From: Eubacterium sp.
Lineage (GTDB): Bacteria; Bacillota; Clostridia; Lachnospirales; Lachnospiraceae
Direction of reading: 5' to 3'
Assembly (NCBI GenBank): GCA_024683035.1
Contig: JAIKYQ010000065.1
Coordinates: forward strand, 55,997-119,996
Length of the DNA: 64,000 bases
Below the pieces are notes generated by a model. The model ran no database searches and had not been told where the DNA came from. It saw only the letters and a program-made list of their open reading frames with translations. Shown one piece after another: positions 58,570 to 64,000 of this stretch (position 1 is its first letter; each line of letters opens with the position of its first letter). The translations under genes were made by a program, and so were the position numbers.

Positions 58570-59565
58570 ATGAAAAAAGAAAATGTCCTTCCACGGGTCG
58601 TGATCTATACAACCGGCGGCACCATCCAGTGTGCGAAAGATGAACTGAGCGGAAAGGTGGCACCCGCACTGACAGGCATTCAGACGCTGGAACGCCTTTC
58701 CGCATTGAAAGAACATTTTTCCATGGAGATCATTGAACTGTTCAATATGCCCGGTTCCGATCTGACACTGGAAAACGGACTGGAGCTGTCCAGGTCTTTG
58801 CGTCTTACCCAACAGCGCGACGATATAGACGGTATCGTCGTCCTGCAGGGAACAGACACCATGGACGAGATCCCGTTCTTTATCAACGTGACCGTTCGAT
58901 GCCGGATCCCGGTCGTATTTACGGGATCCATGAAGAGTTCACACGATCTTTACAGCGATGCGCTCGGAAATGTATTTGGAGCCGCAACAACAGCCTGCGA
59001 CCCGCAGTCTGTAGGACGGGGTGTGCTGGTATACTTCAATGAAACCATTTTTTCGGCAGATGATGTGAACAAGTACCATTCCTGCCGCATAGACGCTTTC
59101 CGGTCCCCTCTCGGTCCCCTTGGCACGATCGTAGAGGATCGCGTCCGGTATTACCGCAGCAACATTCAGAAAGAAGTATACCCAGTGGAAAACGTGCACT
59201 TCAGAGTGCCGATCCTGAAATGCTACACCGGGATCGAACCGGATCTGTTTACCTACATCGTCAACAGCGGTATTGACGGTATCGTGATCGAAGGCTACGG
59301 AACCGGCAACATTCCCTTTTATCTTTCGGAACCGGTTCGGCAGGCAGCCGCCAAAGGGATCTATGTGATCGTTACCACCCGCTGCGTGGACGGGGAAAGC
59401 TACGCCTGCTACGACTACGTCGGCGGCGGCGCGCAGCTGGAACGGTTCGGCGTCATGCTGAGCGGAGAACTGAACGCGATCAAAAGCAGAATTCTCCTGA
59501 TCGCACTGCTCTCTGCCGGAAAAAGCGATTCAGAAATCCGTAAAGCCTTCTCGGAAGGCAGCTGA
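58570..59565 (+). CDS. ansA: L-asparaginase family
   Basis: VVIYTTGGTIQCAKDE; GIVVLQGTDTMDEIPFFINV; PVVFTGSMKSSHDLYSDALGN; start chosen at 58570 after AGGAGGAT. Confidence 0.92.
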   Translation: MKKENVLPRVVIYTTGGTIQCAKDELSGKVAPALTGIQTLERLSALKEHFSMEIIELFNMPGSDLTLENGLELSRSLRLTQQRDDIDGIVVLQGTDTMDEIPFFINVTVRCRIPVVFTGSMKSSHDLYSDALGNVFGAATTACDPQSVGRGVLVYFNETIFSADDVNKYHSCRIDAFRSPLGPLGTIVEDRVRYYRSNIQKEVYPVENVHFRVPILKCYTGIEPDLFTYIVNSGIDGIVIEGYGTGNIPFYLSEPVRQAAAKGIYVIVTTRCVDGESYACYDYVGGGAQLERFGVMLSGELNAIKSRILLIALLSAGKSDSEIRKAFSEGS

Positions 59566-59587
59566 AAAGCATTCTGCAGCTCATACA

Positions 59588-59687
59588 AAGAGCGTGCCTG
59601 TACTTCTTTCCGGAACGAATTGTGATACCAGGCGCCGCCCGGCGCGCATGACGGATATCCGTTCGGAAATGTACAGGCACGTCTCTT
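59588..59687. other. Long imperfect hairpin between convergent asparaginase and creatininase genes (terminator-like or structured RNA)
   Basis: Arms AAGAGCGTGCCTGTACTTCTTTCCGGAACG (59588-59617) and CGTTCGGAAATGTACAGGCACGTCTCTT (59660-59687); inner GGCGCCgcccGGCGCG. Confidence 0.65.
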
Positions 59688-59714
59688 GTTTTCTTATAAG
59701 GATCTTACTCTGGT

Positions 59715-60476
59715 TCAGCGAATCCCTTTCGTCCTGTAATCCCAGTCGTTGGCATCGAGATCCCTGATCGCTTCCGTACATGCCTTGACAAGCACGTCTT
59801 CCATCATTTTGCCTTTTTCCGGCGTTGCCTTCGTGGGATCGCCGGTGGCAGCACAATTGGTCAGTTCGGCAAAATCCCATTTTACATCCACATACGGGGG
59901 AAGGCTGTCCGGCACAAAGCCCTTGGCCTGATCCGGTTCGTTCCACTGCGGATACAGATGATACGCGATCGAACTCTCTCCCTCTCCGGCATGTCCGAGG
60001 CCATCCCAGACCTCAAAGGTGCCCTCAGGCAGCAGTTCTCCGGCCGTGACCCACCAGGCAGGCAGTGCGACTATGCGGGCTTCCGGATATTTTTCTTTTA
60101 TTTTGCGGGATGCGACTTCGATCGGAGCTATGTTGCCGTCATGTCCGTTCATCACAAAGATATGAGTCACGCCGTTACGCAAAACCGATTCCATCACGTC
60201 AAACAACACCTGTGTTACAGTATCGTAACCGAGTGTCAGCGTAAACGGGAACGTGTCATAATGGGCACTATATCCGACCGTAACCGGAGGAAGCACAAGA
60301 AGATCATCAAACTGATCTGCGACCTTGCAGGAAAGCATATAGGAAACTAAAGTGTCCGTACCTTCTGCCAGATGATTGCCGTGTGCCTCACAGGAGCCGA
60401 CGGCAAGGATCACCTTGTTGAATTTTCTTTTTTTGACCTGATGTGCAGTCAGTTTCATTAATTCATTGTTCGCCAT
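59715..60476 (-). CDS. Creatininase-family protein
   Basis: ILAVGSCEAHGNHLAEGTDTLVSYMLSCKVAD; IFVMNGHDGNIAPIEVASRKIKEKYP; GHAGEGESSIAYHL. Confidence 0.9.
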   Translation of the reverse strand: MANNELMKLTAHQVKKRKFNKVILAVGSCEAHGNHLAEGTDTLVSYMLSCKVADQFDDLLVLPPVTVGYSAHYDTFPFTLTLGYDTVTQVLFDVMESVLRNGVTHIFVMNGHDGNIAPIEVASRKIKEKYPEARIVALPAWWVTAGELLPEGTFEVWDGLGHAGEGESSIAYHLYPQWNEPDQAKGFVPDSLPPYVDVKWDFAELTNCAATGDPTKATPEKGKMMEDVLVKACTEAIRDLDANDWDYRTKGIR

Positions 60477-60518
60477 GCCTTAAAACCTCCGTTGGGTAGT
60501 GTGTATGTGTTTTTTTTG

Positions 60519-60696
60519 ATAATAATACGGATTGTTCCGCACTTCGTGCTCTCGCAATCCTGCGAAACATTCGGATTTCACGGGGCCCCGTCCTGAGCCC
60601 CGTTTCATCCTCATGTTTCGGCGGGTCCCAAGCCCAATTGTCCATCAGCAAGCAAGCTTGCCATGTCCAATCGGGCTTTGACCCTGGTATTATTAT
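60519..60696 (-). ncRNA. Candidate structured RNA (four-way junction) or palindromic mobile element
   Basis: Closing stem 60519-60528/60687-60696; arms 60529-60560, 60563-60620 and 60623-60684; 0-2 nt linkers; found by manual folding. Confidence 0.5.
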
Positions 60697-61910
60697 ATGT
60701 TCTTTCTGAATTTCAGCATGCCGTCTTCAGCCTGGCAGATCACGACGGTCTTATCCGGAACGTGTTCGTCAGCTGTGAATGAAATAGTACCGGTAACGCC
60801 TTCGAAGTCCGTTGTGCCTTCGATCGCCGCACGGATGTTTTCCGGTGTCACGTCGTCGCCGCAGGCTTCGATCGCAGCCGCAATGATGTGTGCCGCGTCA
60901 TAGCCGAGCGCTGCAAAGCCGTTTTCCGGAGCTTTACCGTATTTCTCGGTATAGGCAGCGATAAAGCCCTGTACGTTTTCTCCTTCGTCGTCCGCAGAGA
61001 AATGGGTGCCGCAGTAGACATCCTGGTTGGCAAGGTCACCCGCCACGCCCCACAGATCGGTATCCCAGCCGTCGCCGGAGATCATCGGAGCTTTCACGCC
61101 TTTGGAACGGAACTGTTCGATCACGGTGCTGGCATCGTCCGGACCGGTGGCCATGAAGAGAATGCCGCATTCTTCACCGAGATCCTGATAGCGGGCAATC
61201 TGTGCGGAATAATCATAGTCGCCGCTGGCAAAGAAGTCCTGCAGAACGATCTCGCCGCCGAGCTCTTCAAAATGAGCCATGAAGTAATCGGAGAGGTTTG
61301 TCGTATAGCTCATGGAATTATCCGTAAGAACATACGCCGTCGTAGCGCCGAGTTCTTCAAAGGCATAATCCGCACAGGCTTCGGCACAGACATCATCGCC
61401 GAACGCTGTCAGAAATGCACAGTCGCCGACAACCGCCGGGATATCCGGGGTCGTAGCACCGGTGGAAAGGAAGGGAACTCCTGCTTCCTGCGCCACAGCA
61501 CCGGCCGCATACACAAAGTCACTGTCCGAAAAGCCGGTCAGCACCACTGCGCCGTCGGAATCGATCAGCTTCTTTGCATTGTTCGCACAAACAGCTGTAT
61601 CTGTCTGTCCGTCATAATACACAGCCTTCAGCTGTTTTCCGTTCACGCCGCCGGCCTCATTGATCTCTTCGATCGCCAGATCAAATCCCTTCTGCGACGG
61701 ATCGTCCAGCGTAGACTGATCACCTGTCACATTGAAAATGCCGCCGACAACGATTTCATCGTCTGCGAACACAGCTGTGCTGAGCATAGCTGTCGTCATG
61801 ACAGCAGCCGCTCCCATTGCCAGACACTTTCTGAAAATATCCTTTCTCATTTTAATACCTCCTGTCCAATGGTTGTTGAGTTGCTCTATCAGCAAGACTT
61901 TCGGCAGCAA
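60693..61910 (-). CDS. livK: Branched-chain amino acid-type ABC transporter substrate-binding protein
   Basis: Signal peptide; VVGGIFNVTGDQSTLDDPSQKGFDLAIEEINEAGGVNGKQLKAVYYDGQTD; likely start MRKDIFRKCLAMG internal to the ORF. Confidence 0.88.
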   Translation of the reverse strand: MLPKVLLIEQLNNHWTGGIKMRKDIFRKCLAMGAAAVMTTAMLSTAVFADDEIVVGGIFNVTGDQSTLDDPSQKGFDLAIEEINEAGGVNGKQLKAVYYDGQTDTAVCANNAKKLIDSDGAVVLTGFSDSDFVYAAGAVAQEAGVPFLSTGATTPDIPAVVGDCAFLTAFGDDVCAEACADYAFEELGATTAYVLTDNSMSYTTNLSDYFMAHFEELGGEIVLQDFFASGDYDYSAQIARYQDLGEECGILFMATGPDDASTVIEQFRSKGVKAPMISGDGWDTDLWGVAGDLANQDVYCGTHFSADDEGENVQGFIAAYTEKYGKAPENGFAALGYDAAHIIAAAIEACGDDVTPENIRAAIEGTTDFEGVTGTISFTADEHVPDKTVVICQAEDGMLKFRKNI

Positions 61911-61928
61911 TCCGTTGAAACCGGACCG

Positions 61929-63026
61929 TTACGCTTTCCGCCGGAATGCGGCGGCCAGTCTCTGATATTCTTCCCTGCGGAACGGTGCAAGATACGTTTC
62001 TCTGGAGAACCATGTGTCCAGTATGATCTCGCTGTTCCCCATAATACCCTGTCTTCTGAAAATAATAAGCAGGATCAGCAGTATGGCCATAATGATATTG
62101 GAAAGGCCGAACATCATGGGCAGCTGATGGCCCGCGATCCGGAACCCATTCTCCAGTGGTGCCAGGAATTCCGGCACGATAGAAAAAAACATGGCGCCCG
62201 GAATGGAGCCGCTCAGAGAAAACATTCCGCCTATTACACTCATCTCCACAATGTCAAAGCTCTTGGAAAAGTAGAAATTCGATCCTGAAATCGTCGTGAC
62301 AAAATGTCCCCACAGGGCGCCGCCTACACCGGCAAAGAAAGCACTGATCGCAAAACACGAAATCTTCTTCCTTACCAGGTTGATACCAAGTGTCTGTGCG
62401 GCCACCGGATCATCCCGCATGGCAACGAGGCCCCGGCCGTAATCGGAATGTGTCACCCGGTAAAGCACAAAGAGCGTGATGACAGCCACAATATAGACCA
62501 GTGCTACAGTGGACCGGTTCGGCAGACCGGTAAGGCCCCTGGACCCATGAGTAATGTCACCCTGATTATCGATCACGGCACGCACGATCACGATCAAAGC
62601 CAGTGTTACAACCGACAGATAATGCCCCTTCGTACGGACCACGGGGAAGCCGATGATCACTGCAACCAATGCCGCAGCGATCCCGCCGATGAGCAGAGCC
62701 GGCGGCAGCGGGATCTGAGTGTTGATCAGCCAGTCCGGAAGGCCCGGACACTGGTTTTCCTTTACCTGCGGCGCCAGCGTGAAAAACGCAGACATATACG
62801 CACCGATCGCCATGAATGCCGCATGCCCCATGGAAAACATACCGGAAAACCCGTTGACCAGATTCAGACTGGCGCACAGGATAATGTAGATCCCGATCAT
62901 GATCACAATACCCGTATAATAACTCTTGGGCCGGAAACCACAGTATAACAGCACGATCAGCGGGATCACCACAAAACACAGAAGCCGGAACAGATTGCAG
63001 TCTCTTAATCTGATTTTCTTCTCCAT
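61929..63026 (-). CDS. livM: Branched-chain amino acid-type ABC transporter permease (LivM)
   Basis: YIILCASLNLVNGFSGMFSMGHAAFMAIGAYMSAFF; FPVVRTKGHYLSVVTLAL; AISAFFAGVGGALWGHF. Confidence 0.92.
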   Translation of the reverse strand: MEKKIRLRDCNLFRLLCFVVIPLIVLLYCGFRPKSYYTGIVIMIGIYIILCASLNLVNGFSGMFSMGHAAFMAIGAYMSAFFTLAPQVKENQCPGLPDWLINTQIPLPPALLIGGIAAALVAVIIGFPVVRTKGHYLSVVTLALIVIVRAVIDNQGDITHGSRGLTGLPNRSTVALVYIVAVITLFVLYRVTHSDYGRGLVAMRDDPVAAQTLGINLVRKKISCFAISAFFAGVGGALWGHFVTTISGSNFYFSKSFDIVEMSVIGGMFSLSGSIPGAMFFSIVPEFLAPLENGFRIAGHQLPMMFGLSNIIMAILLILLIIFRRQGIMGNSEIILDTWFSRETYLAPFRREEYQRLAAAFRRKA

Positions 63027-63039
63027 ATCTGCCTCCTCC

Positions 63040-63933
63040 TCAGCTTCTGGCCGTTTCGCCGCCGAACAGGCCGTTCGGACGGAACAGCAGCATGATCACC
63101 ATCAGAAGGAACACAAAGGCATCCCGGTACGCAGTCATCGTTGTGGGCATCAGCCCGGCAAACAGCATCTCCGCCACCCCGATGATAAAGGCCCCTGTCA
63201 CAGCTCCTCCCATGGACCCGATCCCGCCGATGACTGCCGCGCAGAACGCTTTCAGTCCGGGTACGAAACCGAGGGAAGGATACACGGTCTTATATTCACC
63301 TGCCAGGAGCAGACCGGCAACAACCGCCAGCCCGGATCCGATTGCAAAAGCAGTCATAACCACCTTGTTGACATTGACACCCATGAGCCGTGCCGCCCGC
63401 AGGTTTTCCGAACACGCCCGCATGGCGGTTCCGATCCGGGTCAGCTTAAGGACAAAGTGAAGAATGACCAGCAGTATGGCCGTTACGACGATTGTGATCA
63501 TATTGATCGTGGAAACAGACACGGTTCCGATCATGTGCCCTGCCGTCAGCCATTCCGGCAGGATAAAAGGCTGTCTCTGAGAGGTGAATACCATCTGCAG
63601 GATATTCTGCAGCAGCGCCGAAACAGCGAGCGACGAGATCAGCGTTGCTTCCTCTGATGCATCACGCAGCGGCCTGTAAGCAAGTCTTTCGATCAGGAGC
63701 CCCACACAGATACTGAAAGCCACCGAAATCAGCAGCGCGGGCAGGATCGGCATGCCCATGGCATTCATCAGAGTCAGGATTATATACACTCCTACGGTCA
63801 TGATATCGCCGTGGGCAAAATTGATGAGCCTTAAAATACCATACACGATCGAATAGCCTATCGCGACGATTGCGTATATGCTGCCGAGCTTCAGACCGCT
63901 GATCAGCATGGTGAGAAAATAAGACAGACTCAT
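63040..63933 (-). CDS. livH: Branched-chain amino acid-type ABC transporter permease (LivH)
   Basis: LKLGSIYAIVAIGYSIVYGILRLINFAHGDIMTVGVYI; VVAGLLLAGEYKTVYPSLGFVPGLKAFCAAVIGGIGSMGGAV. Confidence 0.93.
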   Translation of the reverse strand: MSLSYFLTMLISGLKLGSIYAIVAIGYSIVYGILRLINFAHGDIMTVGVYIILTLMNAMGMPILPALLISVAFSICVGLLIERLAYRPLRDASEEATLISSLAVSALLQNILQMVFTSQRQPFILPEWLTAGHMIGTVSVSTINMITIVVTAILLVILHFVLKLTRIGTAMRACSENLRAARLMGVNVNKVVMTAFAIGSGLAVVAGLLLAGEYKTVYPSLGFVPGLKAFCAAVIGGIGSMGGAVTGAFIIGVAEMLFAGLMPTTMTAYRDAFVFLLMVIMLLFRPNGLFGGETARS

Positions 63934-64000
63934 ATGTCACCTCCGAGATACGCATCCTTCACACGTTCATCATGGATCAGATCCGAGCTTCTGCCTTCCA
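63930..64000 (-). CDS. C-terminal end of LivF/LivG-type ABC ATPase (truncated by window edge)
   Basis: Minus-strand frame ...EGRSSDLIHDERVKDAYLGGDI*, overlapping the livH start. Confidence 0.7.
   Translation of the reverse strand, partial: EGRSSDLIHDERVKDAYLGGDI

Noticed and set aside
1-64000. CRISPR arrays, prophage, transposases, tRNA or rRNA genes
   Set aside because: None were recognisable in the sequence or ORF track; intergenic regions are short and do not show such patterns.

Overview
This 64 kb window looks like a core-genome segment of a low-to-mid GC Firmicute, probably Lachnospiraceae-like. That taxonomic call is inferred from gene content and order only. Most genes lie on the minus strand in dense operons. 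Modules, left to right: yqeK-rsfS; lexA divergent from a yneA-like LysM gene; a solitary XerC/D-like recombinase; small secreted and membrane proteins; rluD-lspA-aroB; a division/elongation cluster (sepF, yggS, HlyD-like protein, dacF-like gene, rodA, PBP2, mreD, mreC, mreB, radC); two flavoproteins; YnbB-like lyase-miaA-mutL-mutS-miaB; proA-proB; ybeY-phoH-rlmH; ftsK; uppP; yebC; nnrD/E; rex; an ABC-F gene; icd; pgsA-rimO-rpoZ-gmk-yicC; leuA-putP; an ABCG-like exporter module; asparaginase; creatininase; and a Liv-type ABC transporter that runs off the right edge. I see no prophage, CRISPR array, transposase, rRNA or tRNA. The most intriguing element is a ~178-nt intergenic sequence at 60519-60696. 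By hand it folds into a compact four-way junction with three long arms and a closing AT stem, so it is a candidate structured RNA or mobile palindromic element. Also notable are paired abutting LexA-type operators, an unusually long hairpin at 59588-59687, inverted repeats around or within promoters, a 32-aa orphan peptide ORF, and a PBP2 with a large insertion. All gene names come from reading translated sequence; no database search was run.
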